The notes under the pieces are model-generated. The model saw only the letters and a program-made list of their open reading frames with translations. It was not told the DNA's origin and did not search any database. Source: Candidatus Poseidoniia archaeon (GTDB taxonomy: Archaea > Thermoplasmatota > Poseidoniia > MGIII > CG-Epi1). From it: a stretch of DNA of 41,428 nt. Location of the stretch: the NCBI GenBank assembly GCA_029936395.1, contig JAPYSW010000007.1, positions 1 to 41,428 of the forward strand, written 5' to 3'. Both the position numbers and the translations under genes were made by a program. Each line of letters opens with the position of its first letter. The first letter of the stretch is position 1. Shown here in pieces: positions 9,906-18,861 of the stretch.

Positions 9906-10078
9906 TGGTGGGAGCACTGGGATTTGAACCCAGATCGGCGGGTCTCACCTATTGAGCCGGAGCCCATTAGTTTGCACAGGTCATAGCTCCAATCATTCAT
10001 CACGATATCAGCAGACCCTGTAGCAATCATTCCTGTATAATTGGAGCCCGCAATGCTGCCAGGTTACACCATGCTCCC
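9906..10078 (-). tRNA. trnW: tRNA-Trp (CCA anticodon) with 97-nt intron at 37/38; CCA end encoded
   Basis: Acceptor GGGAGCA/TGCTCCC, anticodon stem GCGGG/CCCGC, loop CT-CCA-A, T arm CTGGG-TTCAAAT-CCCAG, discriminator A followed by CCA. Confidence 0.95.
9944..10040 (-). ncRNA. tRNA-Trp intron containing C/D box methylation-guide RNA
   Basis: Box C-like AATGATT (10025-10031), D' CTGA (10008-10011), C' GTGATGA (9997-10003), D-like ATGA (9981-9984), terminal stem ACAGG/CCTGT; guide TTGGAGC pairs with GCTCCAA of the anticodon loop and GGGTCT with AGACCC at the 3' exon junction. Confidence 0.85.
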
Positions 10079-10116
10079 CAATATTATGTGTATGTGAAGA
10101 CTGTAATAAAAAGTCT

Positions 10117-10614
10117 GTGATGAATAAAGTTAATAAGAACGGTTCATTCAAGATTATGTTAATGGGCTCAGAGAAAGAGACAGATGAAGTGGAAAGCGAA
10201 GAAGAAGTTTTGAATGAACATAATCCGGCACCTCCCTCGGAACGAATATGGATGGATGTTTACCAAGACGAAGATAAAAAATTAGCTAAACATGATTGGT
10301 GCTTAGATACTGGAATTATTAAAAATTTAAGCGGTGAAGAAGCTAAGCCAAAGGGATTTTATATTTTAGTTTTGAATAAAATGAAATATATGCTCGAAAC
10401 TAGATTAGGCCATAAAAGGGGCGCTCCAAAATTCCCAGAATCTCAGATTAAATTAATTTTAAGTGACTTAGATAAAATTGATGGATTTTATGATAGATGG
10501 TGGAGAACTGAATCCTCACAATTAGAAGTTTTTATCAGAATTGTTCAGAATAGAAGACATGATTTATCCCAAACGTTTATAATTGATTCTGTAACGAGGA
10601 CGTTAAGTGGTTGA
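10117..10614 (+). CDS. Hypothetical protein, 165 aa
   Basis: Open reading frame with coding-like composition, overlapping the rpe start; no family recognised. Confidence 0.65.
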   Translation: MMNKVNKNGSFKIMLMGSEKETDEVESEEEVLNEHNPAPPSERIWMDVYQDEDKKLAKHDWCLDTGIIKNLSGEEAKPKGFYILVLNKMKYMLETRLGHKRGAPKFPESQIKLILSDLDKIDGFYDRWWRTESSQLEVFIRIVQNRRHDLSQTFIIDSVTRTLSG

Positions 10615-11230
10615 GATAGCACCTTCAATGTTAGGCGCAAACTTCGGAGAAATGAAGAGAGAAGCTATGCTTGTAGCACCCCATTCAGCTTATTTGCATA
10701 TGGATGTAATGGATGGTCACTTTGTACCAAACCTCACCATGGGGCCTGATTTGGTAAAAGCTCTAAGAGGCATAGCTGATATTGATGTACATTTGATGGT
10801 AACTAATCCATCTGATTTTATTAAAGATTTCAGTAATGTTGGAGCAGATATAATCTCGGTGCATGTTGAAGCAAATAATCCTGGGAAAGCTATCAAATTG
10901 ATTAAAGAACTGAAAATTAAAGCAGGTATTGCAATAAACCCCTCAACACATTCTTCTGCTATTGAACCCTTTGTAGAAAGTGTGGACATGATTTTAGTAA
11001 TGTCTGTAGAACCAGGATATTGTGGCCAGTCATTTCACGAAAATGCAATTCAAAGAGTGAAAACTTACAGAGAAAAATATCCAGATAAGATAATTGAAGT
11101 CGATGGGGGCGTCGGGCCTGAAAATGCAGCTCTTTTGGCAGAGGCTGGAGCAAATCTTTTAGTTGCAGGTAGTGCGATATTCGGTTCCTCGGATCCAATA
11201 AAAGTAATTGAAGATATGAAAAAGGGATAG
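10607..11230 (+). CDS. rpe: Ribulose-phosphate 3-epimerase (GTG start)
   Basis: IAPSMLGANFGEM, HMDVMDGHFVPNLTMGP, VHLMV, MSVEPGYCGQSF, EVDGGV, AGSAIFGS. Confidence 0.96.
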   Translation: MVEIAPSMLGANFGEMKREAMLVAPHSAYLHMDVMDGHFVPNLTMGPDLVKALRGIADIDVHLMVTNPSDFIKDFSNVGADIISVHVEANNPGKAIKLIKELKIKAGIAINPSTHSSAIEPFVESVDMILVMSVEPGYCGQSFHENAIQRVKTYREKYPDKIIEVDGGVGPENAALLAEAGANLLVAGSAIFGSSDPIKVIEDMKKG

Positions 11231-11260
11231 ACTTATTAATTAGAAACCATATGGAACTAT

Positions 11261-13561
11261 GTGAATAAGTTACAATATGTTATTTTAGCAACACTTTTGT
11301 GCATAACTGCGATTCCCTTTACACCTACTGCCGAAATTCCCGCCGAAGATTTTACCCATGCAGTATTTGGTGAAGAATTCACAGCAACATGGTGTGTCTA
11401 CTGCCCTAGTGCAGCAGAAAATTTGATGAAAATTTATGAGGATATACCTGATGAACCATACTATGATGACCAATTCTTTTTCGTAGCACTAATTACTGAT
11501 GTTAACGATAAGGCAGATGATAGAATGGGAGACTATCCTGATGTCACTGGATATCCTACAGTAATATTTGATGGAAATGATGAAAAGGTTTCCGGAGGAC
11601 AATCTGACACTGCCAATTATGAAAATGCAATTGATAATTGTGCGCAGAGAGAAGATACGGATATATCTTTAGAAATCGAAATGGAACATATAGGTGCCGA
11701 CCAGTTAGGAGTTAGTCTCGGCATGACATGGAATGAGGATGCACCATTTGGAGATCCCACTTTCAATGGATATGTAAGAGCATATATTGTTGAAAAAGTG
11801 TCTAGGTACAACAACTATGACGGCGATCCATATCACTTCGGTTTCTTAGATTATGCCTTTGAAGAAAGTGTAGAGCTAAACCCTCATGAAAAAATGGAAT
11901 TATCAACCGTTTGGATTGGTGGAGAGCATGAAGATAAGAATGGAAACGACTTTTCCGATATAGAATATGAAAATATTAATATTTTTGTAGCTTTTTTTAA
12001 TGATGAATCGGCCTCATCAGATAAATATGTTTTAGAAACTGCTTTTGCAATACCTCCCGAACTAGAAATATCTACAGATACGGGATTATTAAGTGGAAAT
12101 ATAGATTTACAGGGTACGGCAGTTAGTGAAAAATCTGAAATAAAGAATTTACTCTACCGTTGGAATCAGGATGATTGGATAGAATCGGGATTAATCCCGT
12201 TTAATGGTTACTTTAATCTAGAAATAGATACAGAAGAATTATCTAATGGTGAACACCAACTATCTATCAAAGTAATAGATGAGGGTGCCAGCATAATTAA
12301 AACACTTAGTGTAGACATATTGAATGACGAAAATCCTCCAACTATAGATATTATAGCACCAAATGAAGGTGACACAGTTGAAGGGATTGTTGTATTAGAT
12401 ATTGAAACTGTTGATGATAACAGCATAGGAGATGTTGAATTTAAACTAAATCAAGGAAACTGGCGCAAGATGTATTCACGTGATAATGACGGATATATTG
12501 CTAGTTGGAATACTCAAGAAGCAAAGGCAGGAAATGGAGAACACCTTATCACTTTTAGATCAAGTGATAAAAGTAATAATATTATAAGTCACGAACTTAA
12601 TATTACCGTATTTAATGAAGAGGATATCACTTATCCGTATTTAGAAATCAAAGAACCTAAAGAAGAATTTTATAGTGCAAAAATAAATATTAATGCTGAA
12701 GCCTCTGATCCTGAAGGAATATTAAGTGTAGAATACAGAATTGATAATGGCACTTGGAAGGGACTTGCCTATACTGATAATGAACTCTATGAAGGTACAT
12801 GGATGCCCATCATAGATGGATGGCATTGGATTGACATTAGAGCTGAAGATAATCAAGAATATGTTACTATTACTGGTTTGAAATTTGAAACGGACAGTAC
12901 TCCTCCTTTCATACTCTTGAACTCTAACACGGCTGATGTTACAGCTAATGCTGAGTTTGATTTGAGCGTCAACGACTATAGCTCACTTAATACGTTAAGA
13001 TATAGAATTGATAATGGCCCTTGGATTGAGCTTGAAAGTGAGCTAGATAATGTCAAATTTTGGTGGGATTCAACTAAATATGAAGATGGTGAGTGCTTAA
13101 TGCAGATAGAATGTATAGACCAATGGGGTAGTATGAGTACTCTTTATCGAAATATTGATGTCAAAAATAAAGACCTTATACATTCTCTGGCTCCATCAAT
13201 TATAAATTCTAAAGAACAGATTACAGTTAGTGCTATTATTGATTATGATTCTCCAAAATCAGTATCTGTCATTATTGCTAAGAATAATGATGGAGTTCTA
13301 GCTGAGGGACAAAAGGTTACTATGTATGAAGAAGGAAATTACTACTACGGAGACTTATATTTTGAAAATGAAGGTAATTATATTTATAGTATAGAAGTAG
13401 ATACAGGTCATGGGAAACTTTCATCATATGAACAAAATATAATCGTATTGGCTAAACAAGAGGTTGTAGAATCTGTTGACAATGATCAAAAGATACCTTA
13501 TCCTAGTGTAATTTCAACTCTACTCATATTGACTCTTGTTACAATGAGAAGAAGAAACTAA
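11261..13561 (+). CDS. Secreted thioredoxin-fold protein fused to Ig-like repeats with C-terminal TM/basic tail
   Basis: GTG start; signal peptide; FTATWCVYCPSAAENL (CxxC) ... YPDVTGYPTVIFDG cis-Pro motif; repeats such as YRIDNGTWKGL / YRIDNGPWIEL; ends PSVISTLLILTLVTMRRRN. Confidence 0.8.
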   Translation: MNKLQYVILATLLCITAIPFTPTAEIPAEDFTHAVFGEEFTATWCVYCPSAAENLMKIYEDIPDEPYYDDQFFFVALITDVNDKADDRMGDYPDVTGYPTVIFDGNDEKVSGGQSDTANYENAIDNCAQREDTDISLEIEMEHIGADQLGVSLGMTWNEDAPFGDPTFNGYVRAYIVEKVSRYNNYDGDPYHFGFLDYAFEESVELNPHEKMELSTVWIGGEHEDKNGNDFSDIEYENINIFVAFFNDESASSDKYVLETAFAIPPELEISTDTGLLSGNIDLQGTAVSEKSEIKNLLYRWNQDDWIESGLIPFNGYFNLEIDTEELSNGEHQLSIKVIDEGASIIKTLSVDILNDENPPTIDIIAPNEGDTVEGIVVLDIETVDDNSIGDVEFKLNQGNWRKMYSRDNDGYIASWNTQEAKAGNGEHLITFRSSDKSNNIISHELNITVFNEEDITYPYLEIKEPKEEFYSAKININAEASDPEGILSVEYRIDNGTWKGLAYTDNELYEGTWMPIIDGWHWIDIRAEDNQEYVTITGLKFETDSTPPFILLNSNTADVTANAEFDLSVNDYSSLNTLRYRIDNGPWIELESELDNVKFWWDSTKYEDGECLMQIECIDQWGSMSTLYRNIDVKNKDLIHSLAPSIINSKEQITVSAIIDYDSPKSVSVIIAKNNDGVLAEGQKVTMYEEGNYYYGDLYFENEGNYIYSIEVDTGHGKLSSYEQNIIVLAKQEVVESVDNDQKIPYPSVISTLLILTLVTMRRRN

Positions 13562-14928
13562 ATTATCTTTAATACATTAGATAAGTGCAAAGCTAAATCT
13601 GTCGGAAGAAATCCAGGACCTATTTCATCGTATGCCATTTCACCAGCGATTCCTAAACTATAGGAAGCTAATCTTCCAGATTCATATGGTGTCAACCCCT
13701 TTGCCAATAATGTCCCTAATAAGCCTGCAAGAACATCCCCCGTACCACCAACGGCCATTCTTGGATGGCCAGTCTTATTTTGCTTGAAATACATGCCATC
13801 TGTAATGAAGTCTGTCTCTCCTTTCAGGATAATTGTTATATTGTTCTGAGCTGCAAACTGATTCATACTCTCTTCTGTAGGAATAATTCCAAGTCTTTCA
13901 ATCTCTCCTCTATGTGGTGTTATAATTATATTTTTAGAATTAAAATCATATAAATTTATTCCATCCGCATCAATTACTAGATTATCACAATTGTTTATTA
14001 ACAACTGAACGGCTTCCAAAGATTTAGGATCTTTACCCATCCCTGGACCAATAACAATGCTATCAAACTTTGTTTCAAATAAAGTTTTAATATTTTCTGA
14101 ATCTATAATATTTCCTTCGAGTTTGTGAACAATTAATTCAGGAATAAATGTAGAAACTGCGTCATAAGAAATCTCTGGAACAAATACATGAACTAAATCC
14201 GAGCCAGACCTGTAAGAACCTAAACCAGCTAAAGAAGGTGCTCCTGAAAAGGCACCACCACCAACGATGGCAACTTTACCATTTTGACCCTTATGCTTTT
14301 TCCCGTCCAACTTAGGAAATAAAAGTAACTCACCTGGTCCAGTAAGATTATCTACCTCTTTGGGAAATCCAATATCTATAAGTATTATTTCACCACTATT
14401 TGCATTATTCATAATAGTCTTATAATCATGAAAAGTAATGGTCGTATCTGGAACAATACTACAAGTTGTGCCTATTCCCGAAGGGACATCAATAGAAATT
14501 ATTCTTGAAAACTTATTCATTATAGTAATATATTCATCTAAAGGTGTTCTAACCTCACCCTTAATTCCCGAACCCAAAAGGCAATCAACAAGAATATCGG
14601 AATTATTTCTAAAATTATTTAATTGTTCTAAAGGAAAGACTTCACAATTTAATCGAGAATAGGCGTTACTTGCAACTTTTGATTTTGATAAACCCGAACT
14701 CAATATATTTACTTCAAAGCCTTTCTTAATTAAAATATCTGCAACTACATAACCATCTCCCCCATTATTGCCAATACCACAAACAATAGTTACAACAATA
14801 TTATTCTTATAATTGCCAATGATATGATTAGAAACCTCTTGACCTGCTCTATCCATTAAAGAGATTAAATCAACATTATATTGCTCAGCATTCTTATCTA
14901 ATACTTGGAATTCTATTAATTTTCTCAT
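13558..14928 (-). CDS. nnr: Bifunctional NAD(P)HX epimerase/dehydratase
   Basis: N-terminal YjeF_N (VCGIGNNGGDGYVVADIL) and C-terminal carbohydrate-kinase-like domain (GGGAFSGAPSLAG, NKTGHPRMAVGGTGDVLAGLLG). Confidence 0.94.
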   Translation of the reverse strand: MRKLIEFQVLDKNAEQYNVDLISLMDRAGQEVSNHIIGNYKNNIVVTIVCGIGNNGGDGYVVADILIKKGFEVNILSSGLSKSKVASNAYSRLNCEVFPLEQLNNFRNNSDILVDCLLGSGIKGEVRTPLDEYITIMNKFSRIISIDVPSGIGTTCSIVPDTTITFHDYKTIMNNANSGEIILIDIGFPKEVDNLTGPGELLLFPKLDGKKHKGQNGKVAIVGGGAFSGAPSLAGLGSYRSGSDLVHVFVPEISYDAVSTFIPELIVHKLEGNIIDSENIKTLFETKFDSIVIGPGMGKDPKSLEAVQLLINNCDNLVIDADGINLYDFNSKNIIITPHRGEIERLGIIPTEESMNQFAAQNNITIILKGETDFITDGMYFKQNKTGHPRMAVGGTGDVLAGLLGTLLAKGLTPYESGRLASYSLGIAGEMAYDEIGPGFLPTDLALHLSNVLKII

Positions 14929-15851
14929 AAGACAAGTTCGTAAAGGAATAATGCAAAGAAACTAAATAAGATTAATCCAGATAAACGACCCATTGGGATT
15001 CTAATCATACCAAATGTCGCCACAGTAATAAACATTAAAAGAGGCATTGAAGTCTTCAGTATCATCTCATCCACATCAATTGGTTTAATAATAGCTAGAA
15101 TTCCCATTACCATAAAAATATTAGCTATATTTGATCCTATTATATTACCTACAGCTATTTCTTTGTGGCCTTTCTTAGCTGCCGATACCGTTCCTGCCAA
15201 TTCCGGTAAACTAGTACCAATTGCCACGATACTAAGGCCAATGACCACTTCAGATATTCCAAAATATGTTGCAATATCCACTGCTGAAGCAACAGTTAAT
15301 TGAGCTCCAAATAATAATGAAATTAAACCACCAATAAGAAAAATATAAGAAACATTATCCTGTTCAATTGGATCTCTATCTGAATTAACTGAGCGAATAT
15401 ACAGCCAATACATGTAAATTAGATAGAAACTAAAGAACAAAATTCCTTCATTTACAGATATCAATTTATCTAATGCAAAATAATAAAGTAAGAATACTGC
15501 CAAAAGCATGACGTAACTATCACTGTTTGCATCATTCTCAGGCTTAATTGTAGTATTTAGGAGATAAAAAAAAATAAAACAAGACGTTCCTAAAACTAAA
15601 CCTATATTAGAAATATTTGAACCAACTATATTACCCAATGCTAAATCATTATACCCATTTAAAGAAGAGATAATAGATACTAATAATTCAGGTAAACTAG
15701 TTCCAAAAGCAACGATTGTAACGCCTACTACATGAGGTGGGATTCCTTTCTCTTCAGCAAGGACTGCAGCATTGTCTATGAAATAGTCAGCACCTTTAGT
15801 TAAGAGAATAAAGCCAATTCCAAGTAAAATTAATGACAATATTAAAGTCAT
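14925..15851 (-). CDS. CaCA family Na+/Ca2+ exchanger-like protein (YrbG type)
   Basis: Two alpha repeats: VAFGTSLPELLVS...GNIVGSNISNIGLVLG and VAIGTSLPELAGTV...GNIIGSNIANIFMVMG. Confidence 0.95.
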   Translation of the reverse strand: MTLILSLILLGIGFILLTKGADYFIDNAAVLAEEKGIPPHVVGVTIVAFGTSLPELLVSIISSLNGYNDLALGNIVGSNISNIGLVLGTSCFIFFYLLNTTIKPENDANSDSYVMLLAVFLLYYFALDKLISVNEGILFFSFYLIYMYWLYIRSVNSDRDPIEQDNVSYIFLIGGLISLLFGAQLTVASAVDIATYFGISEVVIGLSIVAIGTSLPELAGTVSAAKKGHKEIAVGNIIGSNIANIFMVMGILAIIKPIDVDEMILKTSMPLLMFITVATFGMIRIPMGRLSGLILFSFFALFLYELVL

Positions 15852-17164
15852 CTTATCTCCTCCATGTTTTTCATTCGTTTCTCAATTAAATGTGACTTCG
15901 CAATATCATGTCTCACAAAGAGATTATTGCCTGAGACATATTCAAGACCTTGTTCACATTTTTCCTCAGCTAGTTCTATAGTTGATGAAGTAGACACCAT
16001 GGCTCCTGCTCTTGAACTAGTAGTTGATATTTCACCACTAGCTTCCATATTAACTGCAGCATAATATAAGTTTGAAAACTCATTATATCTATCATCTATA
16101 ATTAAAGTTGCATCAGGATTTGGATTACTTCCATAGCCTTCAGGAACTATGTATTTACATACTGAAGCTTCTTTACGGAAATTGACTGAAGATAGGCAAC
16201 CATTTACAATATCACTACAGACTGATGCAAAATCAGTATCTAATAGAGACAATAGATTCATAGCTTCAGGATCACCAAATCTTGCATTATATTCTATCAA
16301 TTTAACGCCATCCTTCGTAGCCATGAAACCTCCATAAAGAATTCCTTTGTATTCACTTCCAGTATGTTTCAACAGGGCAGAAGCTACTTGTTCATTGATA
16401 TCTCTCGCAGTTGCAATTTCATTGTCATTTAGAAATGGCAATGAATGGTTAGAATCGGAATAACTGCCCATTCCTCCAGTGTTAGGACCTATATCGCCTT
16501 CATATGCTCTTTTATGGTCTTGAACTGCAGGCATGTGAGACAAAGTATTACCATCACAGAAACTCATCAAAGAAAATTCTTCTCCATACAATTTCTCTTC
16601 AATGACATAATTACCCGAATTCTTCAATAAATCTCCACAATAACGTAAACCTTCATTCTTATCTTTAAGATGTTCACCAGATACCTTTACACCTTTCCCT
16701 CCCATCAAACCATCAAATTTAATCACGTATTCTTCCGATAATTCATCAATAAAATCACTAGAACCACCTATAGCATTAAACCTCCTGAATCTAGGAGATG
16801 CATCAATTCCATAATTGTTTAGTAAATCTCTAGTAAAACCCTTACTAGTTTCAATCTGTGCTAATTGCTTGACAGGTCCAACTACCGAAATTCCTTTCTT
16901 CCAAAATTTATCCGCCAAACCATTTGCTAACGGATCCTCAGGACCTATAACTACACAATCAATAGATTTCGATAAACCAAAATCTATAATTTTGTTCAAA
17001 TTATTTTGTGAAGTGTAACCACTTACCAGAATATAATATTTAGATAATTGAATTAATCCCGGGTTTAAGTTAGTCAAAACTGAATATACTTTAGCACCTA
17101 CTTCGGTCAATTTTTCAGCCATGATGTGCTCTCTAGCTCCACTACCTATAACCAAAAAATTCAT
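15848..17164 (-). CDS. purD: Phosphoribosylamine-glycine ligase
   Basis: MNFLVIGSGAREHIMAEKL, VIGPEDPLANGLAD, LYGGFMATKDGVKLIEYNARFGDPEAMNLL. Confidence 0.96.
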   Translation of the reverse strand: MNFLVIGSGAREHIMAEKLTEVGAKVYSVLTNLNPGLIQLSKYYILVSGYTSQNNLNKIIDFGLSKSIDCVVIGPEDPLANGLADKFWKKGISVVGPVKQLAQIETSKGFTRDLLNNYGIDASPRFRRFNAIGGSSDFIDELSEEYVIKFDGLMGGKGVKVSGEHLKDKNEGLRYCGDLLKNSGNYVIEEKLYGEEFSLMSFCDGNTLSHMPAVQDHKRAYEGDIGPNTGGMGSYSDSNHSLPFLNDNEIATARDINEQVASALLKHTGSEYKGILYGGFMATKDGVKLIEYNARFGDPEAMNLLSLLDTDFASVCSDIVNGCLSSVNFRKEASVCKYIVPEGYGSNPNPDATLIIDDRYNEFSNLYYAAVNMEASGEISTTSSRAGAMVSTSSTIELAEEKCEQGLEYVSGNNLFVRHDIAKSHLIEKRMKNMEEIR

Positions 17165-17691
17165 TAATTCACCAAATCTGATATTCGAATTAATGCTTTG
17201 TAATCGATATTTAATGGTGCTATTTTTTCATGAGCACCTTCTTCACGGTCTACAACAACCATAACCATAGACACATCTACTCCTTCATCGATTAAAACTT
17301 TTACAGATTCGACATTTGATCCACCAGTAGTTGCTACATCATCAACTAAAACTGCGTTCCCCTTACTTATGCCTTCGATCCTAGAGCCAGTACCATGCTT
17401 TCTTTCAGACTTTCTAATCATAGAATAAGGAATACCCGTTTCTAAGGACAATGCCACTGCCAAAGGTACTGCACCTAACTCCATACCTGCAATAAAATCA
17501 ATATTCTCTGGCAAATGTTTTGAAAACTCTTTTGCAATTAATTTTAATATTTCAGGATTGGTTGAGGCAAGCTTCATATCAACATAAAAACTAGATTTTT
17601 TCCCTGAAGTTAAAGTAAACTTACCAAATTTAACAGCTTCGCAATCCATTAATTTTTGCTTGAGCTTGTCCAATGATTTTTGGTCCTCCAT
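17164..17691 (-). CDS. pyrE: Orotate phosphoribosyltransferase
   Basis: FGKFTLTSGKKSSFYVDMK, AVLVDDVATTGGSNVES PRPP loop, VVDREEGA. Confidence 0.95.
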   Translation of the reverse strand: MEDQKSLDKLKQKLMDCEAVKFGKFTLTSGKKSSFYVDMKLASTNPEILKLIAKEFSKHLPENIDFIAGMELGAVPLAVALSLETGIPYSMIRKSERKHGTGSRIEGISKGNAVLVDDVATTGGSNVESVKVLIDEGVDVSMVMVVVDREEGAHEKIAPLNIDYKALIRISDLVN

Positions 17692-17727
17692 AGGGTGTCA
17701 TGGGAGGCCTTAAAAAATTAGTATCCC

Positions 17728-18765
17728 TTAAATGAATATTTTTAAAACAGAGGGAAGAACTTTTATTTCTAAAGGTGTTGTTCCAATATTTTCACCATCA
17801 ATATTGATAGCAGTAGGTTCATCAGTTTCAATTTTTAAGGTAGAAAAACGATAAAATTCAACATTGGGATTCCATACATGTGAGCCTCCGGCCTTAAGCT
17901 GATTAAATAAGGCTAATACTTTACTCCGACCAATTCGATATATAATTCCTATATCCATCTTTCCATCATCTACTTGTGCATAGGGGGCCAAAGATAATCG
18001 ATCTCCGCCAGTACAAGTATTCTGAATTAGCAATAATATAAATGATGAATCAATTAAATGGCCATCAATGTAACATCTGGCCTTACGAACTTTACCCCTT
18101 ATTATACTCAGTAAGACACCAATATCATATCTTAGAGGTCCTAAAAATCTTAACTTTTCGGCTAAAATATTAGAATCGACACCCAAACCCCAACCTACTA
18201 AATTATGTGAATATCTAATTTCTTCTTTACCTTCTAAGATAAATTTTATTTTACCAATATCCATTTTTTTTAAATTTCCATTCAAAATTTTCCCAACAGC
18301 AACTTGGTAATCCTCAATCCCCATATCATGTGCTTGACTATTTCCCGTACCTGCCGGAATTAAGGCCAAGGGAAACGTTTCGTGAGCGTTACCATTACGC
18401 ATCATAAATCCCGATATAACCTCACAAAAAGTACCATCACCTCCTATCGAGGCTATTACATCACCCTCTACCAAATCTAAATCTTTAACTATTTGTATTG
18501 CATGATTTGGTTCTTTAGTAATATATGTCTTAATTTTTATTTTAGATTCAATTAAATTAGCTTCTACCTCTCGAGCTATTTCTAAACCTTTTTTTCTACC
18601 TGAAGAAGGATTAATTATTAAATGAACTCTCAAAGTATTATAATTCTCCTTGATTTGAGAATTTGAGAAATGAGGTTTCTTTTTGGGAGGTAATATACGA
18701 CTACGACCAAAAAATCCTCTTTCAGATATAGGATCATCAAATGTTATTTTTTCAGGTTCACTCAA
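17728..18765 (-). CDS. Diacylglycerol/sphingosine kinase-like lipid kinase (DAGK catalytic domain)
   Basis: LHLIINPSSGRKKGLEIA, IASIGGDGTFCEVISGFM, LALIPAGTGNSQAHDMGI, INIDGENIGTTPLEIKVLP. (ORF shows LRVHLIINPSSGRK.). Confidence 0.88.
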   Translation of the reverse strand: MSEPEKITFDDPISERGFFGRSRILPPKKKPHFSNSQIKENYNTLRVHLIINPSSGRKKGLEIAREVEANLIESKIKIKTYITKEPNHAIQIVKDLDLVEGDVIASIGGDGTFCEVISGFMMRNGNAHETFPLALIPAGTGNSQAHDMGIEDYQVAVGKILNGNLKKMDIGKIKFILEGKEEIRYSHNLVGWGLGVDSNILAEKLRFLGPLRYDIGVLLSIIRGKVRKARCYIDGHLIDSSFILLLIQNTCTGGDRLSLAPYAQVDDGKMDIGIIYRIGRSKVLALFNQLKAGGSHVWNPNVEFYRFSTLKIETDEPTAINIDGENIGTTPLEIKVLPSVLKIFI

Positions 18766-18787
18766 GCTAATACTACATTATATCAAG

Positions 18788-18797
18788 CTTTATAAGG
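18788..18797 (+). promoter_or_regulatory. Probable TATA box for rpl15e
   Basis: CTTTATAAGG about 65-75 nt upstream of the L15e ATG. Confidence 0.5.
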
Positions 18798-18861
18798 TAG
18801 GGTCTGTCGACAAGATAACGGGAATGTGGCGAAAGCTGAACCCTAGAAGTGAGGAATCGCG

